A stretch of 64,000 bases of DNA from Virgibacillus siamensis. Lineage in GTDB: Bacteria > Bacillota > Bacilli > Bacillales > Amphibacillaceae. Below are positions 7,443 to 15,728 of the stretch, one piece after another; position 1 is the first letter of the stretch, and every line of letters begins with the position of its first letter. The position numbers and the translations under genes are program-made. The notes under the pieces are model-generated. The model had not been told where the DNA came from, ran no database searches, and was given only the letters and a program-made list of their open reading frames with translations. The stretch spans positions 62,001 to 126,000 of the forward strand of contig NZ_FUIH01000007.1 in NCBI RefSeq assembly GCF_900162695.1. The letters run 5' to 3'.

Positions 7443-8801
7443 ATGAAACTAGTTGAAGAATTGCAGGCTGCGCTGTCAAAGGAGCGTGTTTCTGAAAATG
7501 AAACATTGTTAGAACAGCACAGCTCGGATGAATCATACCACAAACCCAACCGGCCGGAAATTGTTGTTTTTCCGGAAAACAGCGAAGAGGTCAGTGAAGT
7601 TGTCAAACTGGCAAATCAATATAAAACTACAGTTGTTCCATATGGGTTCGGCTCCAGTCTGGAAGGAAACGTTATTCCGTATGAGGGCGGCATCGTCATC
7701 GATTTTTCCATGATGAACAAGGTGCTGGAAATTCGTGAAAATGACTTTCTCGTAAAAGTTCAGCCCGGTGTCACACGTTCACAGCTTGATAAAGAATTAA
7801 AAAAATATGGCTTATTTTTTTCCGTTGACCCGGGTGCAGATGCGACACTGGGCGGTATGGCCGCAACAAATGCGAGCGGAACAACTGCCGTTCGTTACGG
7901 GATTATGCGTGATCAGGTACGCGATATGGAAGTCGTGACGGCAGACGGCTCTATCATACATACCGGGAATATGGCCGCAAAGTCATCTTCCGGCTATAAT
8001 TTAAATGGTGTTTTGGTAGGATCTGAAGGAACACTCGGCTGTTTTACCGAATTGACACTGCGGGTGTACGGCATTCCGGAAAATGTTATGGCAGCTAGAG
8101 CAGAATTTCCAACCGTGGATGATGCGGTCGAAGCCGTTATTTCTATTTTACAGGCTGGCATTCCGATTGCCCGTGTAGAACTTGTGGATGAGCAGTCTAT
8201 CAAACAGATGAATGATTTCAGTGATACAAATTATAATGCTGTCCCAACACTTTTTCTTGAATTTCACGGTAATGAAGCAGGGCTTCAGCAGGATGTGGAA
8301 TTTATGAAAGAAATTGTGATGGATATGAATTGCCAAGAAATCGAATTTGAATCCGACACAGCTGCACGCAACCGGCTGTGGGAGGCACGTCATAATGTCG
8401 CATATGCTTACATTCATGGACATCCGGGTAAAAAACAGATGGTAACCGATGTATGTGTGCCGATTTCGGAACTCGCCGGTGCAGTAAAGGATGCCAGGGC
8501 AGCGGTCAATGAATCAGGTCTTGCCGGTGGAATTGTCGGTCATGTCGGTGATGGAAACTATCATATCCTGCTAATGATTGATGTCAACGATCCAAACGAT
8601 ATCGAAAAGGCGAACAAAGTTAATGAACGTATTGTTGAATATGCATTGGAACGGGGAGGCACCTGCACAGGTGAGCACGGTGTCGGTGTCGGCAAGCGAA
8701 AATACCAGGAAAAAGAGCACGGGGATGCGCTTGAAGTCATGCGAAAAATAAAAGCAGCACTTGATCCGGATGGTGTGTTGAATCCTGGGAAAGTTGTGTA
8801 A
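7443..8801 (+). CDS. FAD-linked D-lactate/glycolate-type dehydrogenase
   Basis: A 452-residue enzyme of the vanillyl-alcohol-oxidase fold. The N-terminal half is the FAD-binding domain, with PEIVVFPENSEEV and the FAD loop YGFGSSLEGN around residue 68, then GGMAATNASGT. The C-terminal half carries HVGDGNYHILLMID and GTCTGEHGVGVGKRKY, the conserved substrate/metal region of D-lactate dehydrogenase (cytochrome) and GlcD. It should oxidise a 2-hydroxy acid at the membrane side. No GlcE/GlcF partner is next to it, which favours D-lactate. The start is the ATG nine bases after AAGGAG. Confidence 0.87.
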   Translation: MKLVEELQAALSKERVSENETLLEQHSSDESYHKPNRPEIVVFPENSEEVSEVVKLANQYKTTVVPYGFGSSLEGNVIPYEGGIVIDFSMMNKVLEIRENDFLVKVQPGVTRSQLDKELKKYGLFFSVDPGADATLGGMAATNASGTTAVRYGIMRDQVRDMEVVTADGSIIHTGNMAAKSSSGYNLNGVLVGSEGTLGCFTELTLRVYGIPENVMAARAEFPTVDDAVEAVISILQAGIPIARVELVDEQSIKQMNDFSDTNYNAVPTLFLEFHGNEAGLQQDVEFMKEIVMDMNCQEIEFESDTAARNRLWEARHNVAYAYIHGHPGKKQMVTDVCVPISELAGAVKDARAAVNESGLAGGIVGHVGDGNYHILLMIDVNDPNDIEKANKVNERIVEYALERGGTCTGEHGVGVGKRKYQEKEHGDALEVMRKIKAALDPDGVLNPGKVV

Positions 8802-8853
8802 AGGTAGTAAGGTTTGGTCTGCTGGATTTTAGCGAATTATACATGCCGGATTC

Positions 8854-8887
8854 AAAAACGCTTCGGAGCAATATCCGAAGCGTTTTT
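8854..8887. terminator. Terminator, convergent genes
   Basis: AAAAACGCTTCGGA pairs with TCCGAAGCGTTTTT, a 14-bp stem with A- and T-runs suited to both directions. Confidence 0.9.
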
Positions 8888-8891
8888 CATC

Positions 8892-9065
8892 TCATCCTGT
8901 CAGGCAAAAACGTTCACCGTCCACATGTATATTTAAAAGCGTGTCGAGCTGCTGGCTGCACTTAATTGTCCGTTCATCTGTCAGGCCGTATTTCAAGCCG
9001 AGCTCTATCATTTCCTGTTTTTTTGCCGAAACCGCTGCTGACAAGTCAAAATTCGATCGAGCCAT
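8892..9065 (-). CDS. Spo0E-like aspartyl-phosphate phosphatase
   Basis: A 57-residue helical-hairpin protein with the family signature: a first helix with KKQEMIELGLKYGLTDERTI, then CSQQLDTLLN, matching the SQxLDxLI motif whose Asp removes phosphate from phosphorylated Spo0A. It would therefore hold back entry into sporulation. The start is the ATG (or the TTG just before it) after GAGAGG. A longer open frame upstream has no site. Confidence 0.75.
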   Translation of the reverse strand: MARSNFDLSAAVSAKKQEMIELGLKYGLTDERTIKCSQQLDTLLNIHVDGERFCLTG

Positions 9066-9248
9066 CAATCTTCTACCTCTCATTCCCAAAATTTTTATCC
9101 TGAAGTTTTGACAAACACCGTTTATTAGTATGCCGATTAACCTATAAAATTTCAATAGATTCAACAAAGGTTGTCATAACATTACAAATTACGACACACC
9201 TTTTCATTTTTCCGGATTATTAGTAATATAAATAGAGAGGTGAAAAAA

Positions 9249-9806
9249 ATGAAGCTATTAGACGAAATTCTGGAGTACAATGAAAAGTTTGTTGAAGGTA
9301 AGGAGTATGAAAAATTCGAAGCAGGCAAACTGCCGAAAAAGAAACTTTTGATTCTGTCATGTATGGATACGCGGCTGGTTGAATTGCTTCCGAAATCGAT
9401 GAATCTGGAAAATGGTGATGCCAAGGTTTTAAAAAACCCAGGTGCCGTTGTTTCAAATCCGTATGACAGTATCATGCGCGGGATTCTGGTTGGTGTATAT
9501 GCGCTGCAGTGTGACGAGATGATTATTGTCGGTCACAAAGACTGCGGAATGTCCAGCGTCAATACAACAGATTTGGTAGAAACCATGAAGAGTCGCGGAA
9601 TCAACCCGGAAAACTTTGACACTGTGAAAGATGCCGGTGTGGATGTCCATCAGTTTTTAGCAGGATTTGATAATGTGGAAGAAAGTGTAACACACAGTGT
9701 CAAAACCGTTAAAGACCACCCACTGATGCCGGGCGATGTACCAGTACACGGATTGGTAATTGATCCGAAAACCGGTAAACTCGACACAGTTGTAAACGGA
9801 TATTAA
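9249..9806 (+). CDS. Beta-class carbonic anhydrase
   Basis: A 185-residue enzyme that interconverts carbon dioxide and bicarbonate. Zinc ligands are visible as Cys38 (in LSCMDTR, with the Asp40-Arg42 pair), His96 and Cys99 (in VGHKDCG). It resembles B. subtilis YtiB in length and motif order. The start is the ATG after GAGAGGTG; a GTG three codons upstream lies in that site. It is a single gene with its own terminator. Confidence 0.9.
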   Translation: MKLLDEILEYNEKFVEGKEYEKFEAGKLPKKKLLILSCMDTRLVELLPKSMNLENGDAKVLKNPGAVVSNPYDSIMRGILVGVYALQCDEMIIVGHKDCGMSSVNTTDLVETMKSRGINPENFDTVKDAGVDVHQFLAGFDNVEESVTHSVKTVKDHPLMPGDVPVHGLVIDPKTGKLDTVVNGY

Positions 9807-9815
9807 AACAAAAAG

Positions 9816-9849
9816 AAAGTAACTGCATGATTTCCGCAGTTACTTTTTT
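9816..9849. terminator. Terminator after carbonic anhydrase
   Basis: AAAGTAACTGC and GCAGTTACTTT form an 11-bp stem followed by TTT. It also faces the small minus-strand gene. Confidence 0.88.
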
Positions 9850-9871
9850 GTTGTCACCCAATACGTTAAAT

Positions 9872-10033
9872 TCAGGAGTGTTCGTGTTTCCAGGTGGTTT
9901 CGTTGCCGCTGACAGGGCATGCTGGGAACTTTTCATCCTTATTCAGTTTGGCTTTCTCACCGGATTGACACATATAATATCCCTTTACTGGTACACCCTG
10001 ACCTGTTCTGTATTCACGATATTCTTGCTTCAT
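9872..10033 (-). CDS. YjzC-like small protein
   Basis: A 53-residue protein with the pattern YRTGQGVPVKGYYMC, a KLNKDEKFPACP stretch and a WKHEH end. It resembles the Bacillus YjzC family (RPGQxAPxxGxY, GEEFP, RKWTH), a small protein of unknown role; two Cys residues (22 and 39) are extra. The start ATG lies after TGGAGGTTACAGC, a perfect site. It is flanked by terminators on both sides. Confidence 0.65.
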   Translation of the reverse strand: MKQEYREYRTGQGVPVKGYYMCQSGEKAKLNKDEKFPACPVSGNETTWKHEHS

Positions 10034-10093
10034 GCTGTAACCTCCATTCAAGCTTATTGTTGCCCATATTTACTCCCACTATAATATGAACGT

Positions 10094-10131
10094 AAAAAAG
10101 CACCTTCGCCGTACAAGCGAAAGGTGCTTTT
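10094..10131. terminator. Terminator between YjzC-like gene and ald
   Basis: AAAAAGCACCTTCGC pairs with GCGAAAGGTGCTTTT. It serves as the ald terminator on the minus strand. Confidence 0.85.
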
Positions 10132-10151
10132 AACTGTCCTATATTCTATAT

Positions 10152-10180
10152 GACAAAATCTGGGTCGTGCCAGGCACTAC
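10152..10180. repeat. GTGCCTG repeat, copy 3 (partial)
   Basis: GACAAAATCTGGGTCGTGCC then AGGCACTAC shares the core of copies 1 and 2 but lacks the outer inverted ends. It touches the ald stop codon (10181-10183). Confidence 0.6.
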
Positions 10181-11296
10181 TTATTTCAAGGCGTCTTCCA
10201 CGGATACATAATCATACCCGAGGTCCTGTGCTACGGCTTCGTAGGTTACTTTTCCGTTTAGGACGTTCACGCCGCTTTTGATTGCTGCATTGTTCTTAAT
10301 TGCTTCTTCAGCACCTTTGGCAGCAATTTTTTCAGCGTATGGAACGGTCACATTTGTCAGGCCGATTGTTGCCGTGCGTGGTACAGCACCTGGAATGTTC
10401 GCAACCGCATAGTGCAGTACATCATGTTTTACATAAATTGGCTTATCGTGAGTTGTCACATGGTCGACTGTTTCAAAGTTACCGCCTTGGTCAATTGCAA
10501 CATCAACGATTACAGATCCCGGCTGCATGGATTTAACCATTTCTTCCGTAACCAGTTTTGGCGCTCTTGCACCAGGAATCAGCACAGCACCAATTACCAT
10601 ATCAGAGTCTTTAACAGATTCCGCAATGTTAACTGGGTTGGACATGAGCGTTTGCGCGCTTGAACCGAACATTTCCTCCAATTGGCGTAAACGGTTCGGG
10701 TCAAGGTCAAGGATGGTTACATCTGCACCAAGACCCGCTGCAATACGCGCTGCATTGGTACCAACCATGCCGCCGCCAATAACTGTAACTTTGCCGCGGT
10801 TAACACCAGGCAGTCCGCTTAGCAGAATTCCTTTGCCGCCTTTAGCTTTTTCCAGATATTGTGCACCGATTTGTGCAGCCATCCGACCGGCAACTTCACT
10901 CATTGGAGTTAAGAGCGGCAATGTATTGTTAACAGTGATAGTTTCATATGCAATCGCTGTAACGCCTTTTTCTACCAAAGCTTCTGCCAGTTTCGGCTCG
11001 TTTGCCAGGTGAAGGTATGTGAACAGGATAAGCCCTTCACGGAAGTAATCGAATTCGGATTCAAGAGGCTCTTTAACCTTCATGATCATTTCTGCTTTTT
11101 TCCATACGTCTGAAGCGCTTTCAACTACCTCAGCACCAGCTTCTTTATATTCATCGTTTGTAAAACTGCTGCCAAGACCAGCATCTGCTTCAACCATCAC
11201 GTTGTGGCCTGCTTTAACCAGGTGCACAATACCAGCTGGAGTAATCGCAACACGGTTTTCATTATTTTTGATTTCTTTAGGAATACCGATAAACAT
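10181..11296 (-). CDS. ald: Alanine dehydrogenase
   Basis: A 371-residue NAD-dependent L-alanine dehydrogenase that converts alanine to pyruvate and ammonia; in Bacillus it is used for growth on alanine and in sporulation. It opens with MFIGIPKEIKNNENRVAITP. Arg15, Lys75 and His96 sit at the known substrate-binding and catalytic positions, and the NAD loop is VIGGGMVGTNAA (about 172-183). The length matches the family. The start ATG follows GAAAGGGATG. It is immediately downstream of its likely regulator adeR on the same strand. Confidence 0.95.
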   Translation of the reverse strand: MFIGIPKEIKNNENRVAITPAGIVHLVKAGHNVMVEADAGLGSSFTNDEYKEAGAEVVESASDVWKKAEMIMKVKEPLESEFDYFREGLILFTYLHLANEPKLAEALVEKGVTAIAYETITVNNTLPLLTPMSEVAGRMAAQIGAQYLEKAKGGKGILLSGLPGVNRGKVTVIGGGMVGTNAARIAAGLGADVTILDLDPNRLRQLEEMFGSSAQTLMSNPVNIAESVKDSDMVIGAVLIPGARAPKLVTEEMVKSMQPGSVIVDVAIDQGGNFETVDHVTTHDKPIYVKHDVLHYAVANIPGAVPRTATIGLTNVTVPYAEKIAAKGAEEAIKNNAAIKSGVNVLNGKVTYEAVAQDLGYDYVSVEDALK

Positions 11297-11322
11297 TTAT
11301 AACATCCCTTTCAATTAAATAA

Positions 11323-11340
11323 GTATAGTATTAATTATAC
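11323..11340 (-). promoter_or_regulatory. Putative ald promoter -10 region in a small palindrome
   Basis: On the minus strand TATAAT (11334-11339) sits inside GTATA-N8-TATAC. No good -35 is seen, as expected for an activator-dependent promoter. Confidence 0.4.
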
Positions 11341-11403
11341 ACATTGTTGCATAACTTTTCTTCATTTGGAAAGCTAAATGGCTGCCGTCCGATTTGTTAA
11401 AAA

Positions 11404-12648
11404 TCACAAATTCCTCTGATTCATTTCGTTCACAAGAAGATCCAGGTACAATGTCATCTTTTGGTTGTAATTCCGCAAATCAATATTGGCAATTTCTGCA
11501 ATCCGCTTCAGCCGGTAATTCAATGTATTTATATGAATATGCAGCAACCGGGAAGCCTTATGAACATTGCCATCACATTCCAAAAACATTTTTAGTGAAG
11601 CAAGCAAATCAGAGCGATGTTCCTGATCGTATGCCTTCAATTTCTTAAGTGAAGGGTTGTGATAGTAATTTCGGGAACGGAATTTGTAAAACTCATGAAT
11701 AAACTGAAACACGCCAAGATCATGGTAATTGTAAACATCCTGCAGCCTTTCCGGAAACTGTTCTTTCAATTCCAGCACTTTTAATGCCTGTTTATAGCTG
11801 TCGGTAATGTGTTCAGGCGAATCGTATATTAATCCGTACGCACCTATAATCGCCTTAACGTGTAATCTTTCTTTCATCTTATCAATAAAATCCGCTGTAA
11901 AATCGTTAATTGAATCCTTCTCCGTACCAAGCTGGGCAAGAATAATCAGTTGGTTTTGGTCAAATAACCGAAAAATAACCCGTGCCTGTTTCAACGTTTC
12001 TGTTAAATAATAGGCATGGCGTTCCATTGTCTTCGTTACTTCACCGTCAAACTCAATCAGGACAACACTCAAGTCCCCTTGTAATTCCATCCCGAATCGT
12101 TTTGCCTGCCGTTCAATGTCTGTTTTATTGCGTACGTTACCGGACAACAGTTGCCAGAAAAATTCTTTGTAACTTTCTTCGGAATTACGCTGTTTCTGCT
12201 GGTGCCGCAGCAGATAATTTTGGGCCAGCTGTGCGGCTTCCTTTAGTATCTGAATCGTATTTTCATCAACGGTTTTTTCATTTGTCTGTGCCCAGATAAA
12301 CCCAAGGATAACCTGATTTTTGCGAACCGATACTGCAATACGATTTCCAAGTCCGACAGATTCGATGGGCGGGATAATAACTGGTTCATCACTGTCAAAA
12401 AGCTTTGCCATCACACCGCTTTGCCAAAGACCGTTAATAACGTCTTCAGGGACCTTTCTTCTAATAATGGTTGCAACCCTTGCTTCATCCACATTTGATT
12501 CATGTTTGCTGTAGGAAATCAACCTATGATTGGAATCCTCTATCGTAACCGGGCATTCCAGAATCTCACTGATCCGATCAGCCAATCCGTCAGGCGATTT
12601 AAAATCATCATGCGGAAATCCGCGGTTATCTGATGAACGAAAATGCAT
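11404..12648 (-). CDS. adeR: AdeR, PucR/CdaR-type activator of ald
   Basis: A 414-residue regulator. The N-terminal half is a sensor-like domain (from SDGLADRISEILECPVTI). The middle is the GGDEF-like CdaR/PucR domain. The C-terminal end is the PucR helix-turn-helix with ECDGNVHKASRLLHIHINTL followed by NYRLKRIAEI (about 352-381). Together with its place directly upstream of ald this matches B. subtilis AdeR, which activates ald in response to alanine. The start ATG follows an AAGGAGC site. Confidence 0.85.
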   Translation of the reverse strand: MHFRSSDNRGFPHDDFKSPDGLADRISEILECPVTIEDSNHRLISYSKHESNVDEARVATIIRRKVPEDVINGLWQSGVMAKLFDSDEPVIIPPIESVGLGNRIAVSVRKNQVILGFIWAQTNEKTVDENTIQILKEAAQLAQNYLLRHQQKQRNSEESYKEFFWQLLSGNVRNKTDIERQAKRFGMELQGDLSVVLIEFDGEVTKTMERHAYYLTETLKQARVIFRLFDQNQLIILAQLGTEKDSINDFTADFIDKMKERLHVKAIIGAYGLIYDSPEHITDSYKQALKVLELKEQFPERLQDVYNYHDLGVFQFIHEFYKFRSRNYYHNPSLKKLKAYDQEHRSDLLASLKMFLECDGNVHKASRLLHIHINTLNYRLKRIAEIANIDLRNYNQKMTLYLDLLVNEMNQRNL

Positions 12649-12786
12649 ACTATTGCTCCTTATTTCACTCTCTGTTTTCTTACCTCAAGAATACCACAAA
12701 AAGAGGTCAAAAGTATCCATTTGTTTGTTTCAACAAATTTTCTGATTTATGTTGTTAAATATCACTAAACATTTGTTTGATTTTTG

Positions 12787-12795
12787 TGATATACT
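12787..12795 (+). promoter_or_regulatory. Extended -10 element upstream of the YkvI-type gene
   Basis: TGATATACT matches TGnTATACT. The -35 region at the right spacing (AAACAT) is poor, which fits an extended -10 promoter. Confidence 0.4.
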
Positions 12796-12843
12796 AGACT
12801 ATGTTTTCAGTTTAGACAACTTAGATAGACTAGGGAGGATAAT

Positions 12844-13926
12844 ATGAAACGGATTTTACAAATTGGAAGCGCTTTTATGGGAGTTATCATTGGAGCCGGA
12901 CTAGCCTCCGGGCAGGAGATTCTGCAGTATTTTACCAGTTTTGGTTATATGGGGATATTTGCCACCATTATATCAACTGCTTTATTCGCGTATTTGGGCT
13001 TTATACTGGCAAGGCTCGGCAGCCGCATGCAGGCTACCTCACATAAAGAGGCGATTTATAAAGTGAGTGGATGGAAATGGCTCGGCGTGATTGTGGACTA
13101 TATCATTATTTTTACTCTATTTGGGGTAGGGGTAGTGATGATCGCCGGAGCAGGCTCCATTTTCAGTCAGCAATTTGGACTTCCTTCCAGTTTCGGTATA
13201 ATTGTTATGAGTATATTGGTAGCAGTTACCATTATGATGAATATTAGTGCTGTTGAGAAAGTAATCGGAAGTATCACACCGTTTTTGATACTGTCTGTAA
13301 TAGGTGTATCGATATACAGTATTGCAACAATGGATTCATCTTTTACAGAACTTGAACCGATTGCAGCCGGATTGCCATCTTCATTGCCGAATTGGTTTAT
13401 TTCCGGGATTAATTATGCTTCATTTAATATTGCAGTTGGAGCTTCTATGGCTCTATTAATGGGCGGTAATGAAAAAGATGAAAAAACGGCATCCATTGGC
13501 GGACTAGTCGGCGGACTGGGAATTGGTGTTATAATTGTCTTAAGCGATTTGGCCATTTTCTCAAAAATTGAAACAGTTGCCGATGCAGAAATGCCGATGC
13601 TTGAGCTGGTGAACAATATTTCACCGGTATTGGGAATTGTTTATGCGGTAATTCTGTTCGGTATGGTCTTCAACACTGCAGTTGGAATGTTCTTTGCTTT
13701 TGCGGCTCGCTTTACCGATGTTGGCACAAGTAACCACAAAATTTTTGTAATTATCACCGGAATTGCTGCATTCGTGCTCAGCTTTGTCGGATTCACCGAT
13801 TTGGTCGCCTTATTCTATCCGACAATTGGTTATATGGGGCTATTCCTGATACTGGCACTAATTATTGCGCCATTCAGAAGTTCCTTAATAAAAAATGATG
13901 AACAATCTTCAAGGGAAAGTGCGTGA
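12844..13926 (+). CDS. YkvI-family membrane transporter
   Basis: A 360-residue protein with about ten membrane helices, similar in motif order to B. subtilis YkvI. The first helix carries GSAFMGVIIGAGLASGQE, the broken-helix signature of the APC/LeuT-like fold. The paired GGLVGGLGIGVII and FNTAVGMFFAFAAR helices follow. Substrate unknown; family members are annotated as branched-chain amino-acid-permease-like. The start ATG follows GGGAGG. Confidence 0.8.
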   Translation: MKRILQIGSAFMGVIIGAGLASGQEILQYFTSFGYMGIFATIISTALFAYLGFILARLGSRMQATSHKEAIYKVSGWKWLGVIVDYIIIFTLFGVGVVMIAGAGSIFSQQFGLPSSFGIIVMSILVAVTIMMNISAVEKVIGSITPFLILSVIGVSIYSIATMDSSFTELEPIAAGLPSSLPNWFISGINYASFNIAVGASMALLMGGNEKDEKTASIGGLVGGLGIGVIIVLSDLAIFSKIETVADAEMPMLELVNNISPVLGIVYAVILFGMVFNTAVGMFFAFAARFTDVGTSNHKIFVIITGIAAFVLSFVGFTDLVALFYPTIGYMGLFLILALIIAPFRSSLIKNDEQSSRESA

Positions 13927-13930
13927 TTAA

Positions 13931-13966
13931 AAAAAGTGGCTTGCCGACGCCGGCGAGCCACTTTTA
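13931..13966. terminator. Bidirectional terminator
   Basis: AAAAGTGGCTTGCCG and CGGCGAGCCACTTTT form a strong GC-rich stem between convergent genes. Confidence 0.9.
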
Positions 13967-13967
13967 C

Positions 13968-14828
13968 TTATTTTGATTTGTTTTTTCCATATAAAATCCA
14001 TGGTGATTTCAATATAAAAGCATGGTCAGCCGGTAACGTTTGTGCCTCTTCTTTGGTCAAATCCATCCAGATATACGTCTCCTCACCAGTTTGATTTGCC
14101 AGTTGTCTGTAATCGCGGCTGATTGTCTCCCAGAGGCCTTCCTGATCGGATAGGTCAGACCATGGATAAATGACATGCAAATATTGGTGCTTTTTCTGAT
14201 CCGGTTTGGTTATTAAAAATCTGGACGCATCGGCATTCTCATAAAACGTCCACTTACGTAATTCATGGTCAGGAAATAAATTCGCCGTTGCCGGAAACGG
14301 ATAATAACATTCATACGGAAAAACGTTTCCCGGTTCTATGAACGTTTGATGGATCCATTTTTTCCTCCGTTCCAGTTCTGTAACCGGCCTCCATGGCATC
14401 GCACCGGATTCCAGCATGGATGTATTTTTTGTCAGTGCGCCGTGCAGCATTGTGTATTCCGAAAGTCCGATTTTTTCCATTACCCGGCGTGCAGGCAAAT
14501 TTTCTTCCTGTGTATTCGCACCAACCCACTGAATTTTTTCATCCCGAAACGCCACATCCTTTATATACGACATGATCTCGGATGCATAACCTTTCTTTTT
14601 AAAACGGCGATCAGTTCGTATTCTGCCAAGCATGGCATATGTATTAGCATATATGGAAATCCCGCCAATGCTGACGAGTTGCCCGTCCTGAAAGAGCCCG
14701 TAAATACGATTTGGTTCCCGGCTTAATCTGTCAAAAACCCTTAACACATAATCATTTTCAATCCCTGTATCCATCGCTTCAACAAGTGGTTTATCATCAT
14801 CCTGCAACAGGCGAATCGTACTGCTCAT
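13968..14828 (-). CDS. GNAT acetyltransferase, two-part
   Basis: A 286-residue protein. The N-terminal half (1-150) is a GNAT domain with GQLVSIGGISIYANTYAMLG, the acetyl-CoA loop RRFKKKGYASEIM and QEENLPARRVMEKIGL. The second half is not a standard GNAT repeat; it is rich in Trp/Tyr and may hold the substrate. This two-part layout occurs in several Bacillus acetyltransferases of unknown substrate. The start ATG is preceded by a GGAGTG-type site. Confidence 0.78.
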   Translation of the reverse strand: MSSTIRLLQDDDKPLVEAMDTGIENDYVLRVFDRLSREPNRIYGLFQDGQLVSIGGISIYANTYAMLGRIRTDRRFKKKGYASEIMSYIKDVAFRDEKIQWVGANTQEENLPARRVMEKIGLSEYTMLHGALTKNTSMLESGAMPWRPVTELERRKKWIHQTFIEPGNVFPYECYYPFPATANLFPDHELRKWTFYENADASRFLITKPDQKKHQYLHVIYPWSDLSDQEGLWETISRDYRQLANQTGEETYIWMDLTKEEAQTLPADHAFILKSPWILYGKNKSK

Positions 14829-15046
14829 CGTTCACTCCACTCCCATTTTGGTTATGCATAATTGAATATTCATAACTGCTGTCTATTCCAGTAAGCATCA
14901 TCCATTCCGAAATTGTCGAACGACACCCCTGCAAAAAACACTGTACCATAAGGGGGAATTGTTTGAAAATAACTGGATTTCTGGCAGGAATTCACATAGA
15001 AAAAGCGAAATAGTAAGGTAATTAATTGATAAAGAGGTGAGGCTTG

Positions 15047-15685
15047 ATGTCTGTTTATGACACTCTATTTTTGATGCTATCATTTGGGACACTCTTGGTT
15101 TATATACTGACGAAAAACAAGAAAACACATGGTACTAAAAGACCTATGAAACTGGAGAAGACGTATCTGCATGTTATCATAAAAAAATTTAAAGATATGA
15201 AAAAACAAGGTGACAAAACGATAAACCGGCTGTCGGAAGAGGAGATTCACTGGGCGTACAATGATGCGTCGAACAGTGTTGCGGTAATTGTAAAGCATTT
15301 AAACGGCAATATGGTATCCAGATGGACAGATTTTCTGAATTCCGATGGCGAAAAGCCATACAGAAACCGTGATAATGAATTTGAAGATGATCAGACCTCC
15401 AAGCAGGAGCTGATCTTTGCCTGGGAAAAAGGTTGGGAAACGCTTTTTTCCGCATTGGACAGTTTAAAGGAAGAAGATATAATGAAGCGCATCTACATTC
15501 GCGGAGAAGAACATACTGTACTAGAGGCAATTGAAAGGCAGCTGGCTCATTACGCCTCACATGTCGGTCAAATTATATATATTGGCAAACAGGTGAAAGG
15601 GGAGAGTTGGGAAAGTCTCAGTATTCCTAAAGGGAAATCACAGAAGTATTTGGAAGACATGCTAAAAAAACATGAACGGGAATAA
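15047..15685 (+). CDS. DUF1572 (DinB-superfamily) protein with an extra membrane helix
   Basis: A 212-residue protein. From Lys35 on it is a typical DUF1572 four-helix protein of Bacillus: LEKTYLHVIIKKFKDMK, NSVAVIVKHLNGNMVSRWTD and a late HYASHVGQIIYIGK with the His residues usual for metal binding in DinB-like folds. Residues 1-33 are unusual: SVYDTLFLMLSFGTLLVYIL plus a Lys-rich tail looks like a short holin-like toxin peptide (Hol_Tox type). The ATG follows AAGAGGTGAGG, and the internal Met34 has no ribosome site, so the fusion is probably translated. Confidence 0.8.
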   Translation: MSVYDTLFLMLSFGTLLVYILTKNKKTHGTKRPMKLEKTYLHVIIKKFKDMKKQGDKTINRLSEEEIHWAYNDASNSVAVIVKHLNGNMVSRWTDFLNSDGEKPYRNRDNEFEDDQTSKQELIFAWEKGWETLFSALDSLKEEDIMKRIYIRGEEHTVLEAIERQLAHYASHVGQIIYIGKQVKGESWESLSIPKGKSQKYLEDMLKKHERE

Positions 15686-15687
15686 CA

Positions 15688-15728
15688 AAGCTGATCCTTC
15701 TGTTGAAGGGATCAGCTTCGCATTTTTT
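15688..15728. terminator. Bidirectional terminator
   Basis: AAGCTGATCCCTTC-type stem (AAGCTGATCC/GGATCAGCTT) followed by a T-run, between convergent genes. Confidence 0.88.

Noticed and set aside
10527..11012. 161-codon frame antisense to ald
   Set aside because: A shadow of the strongly conserved ald gene, without a ribosome site.
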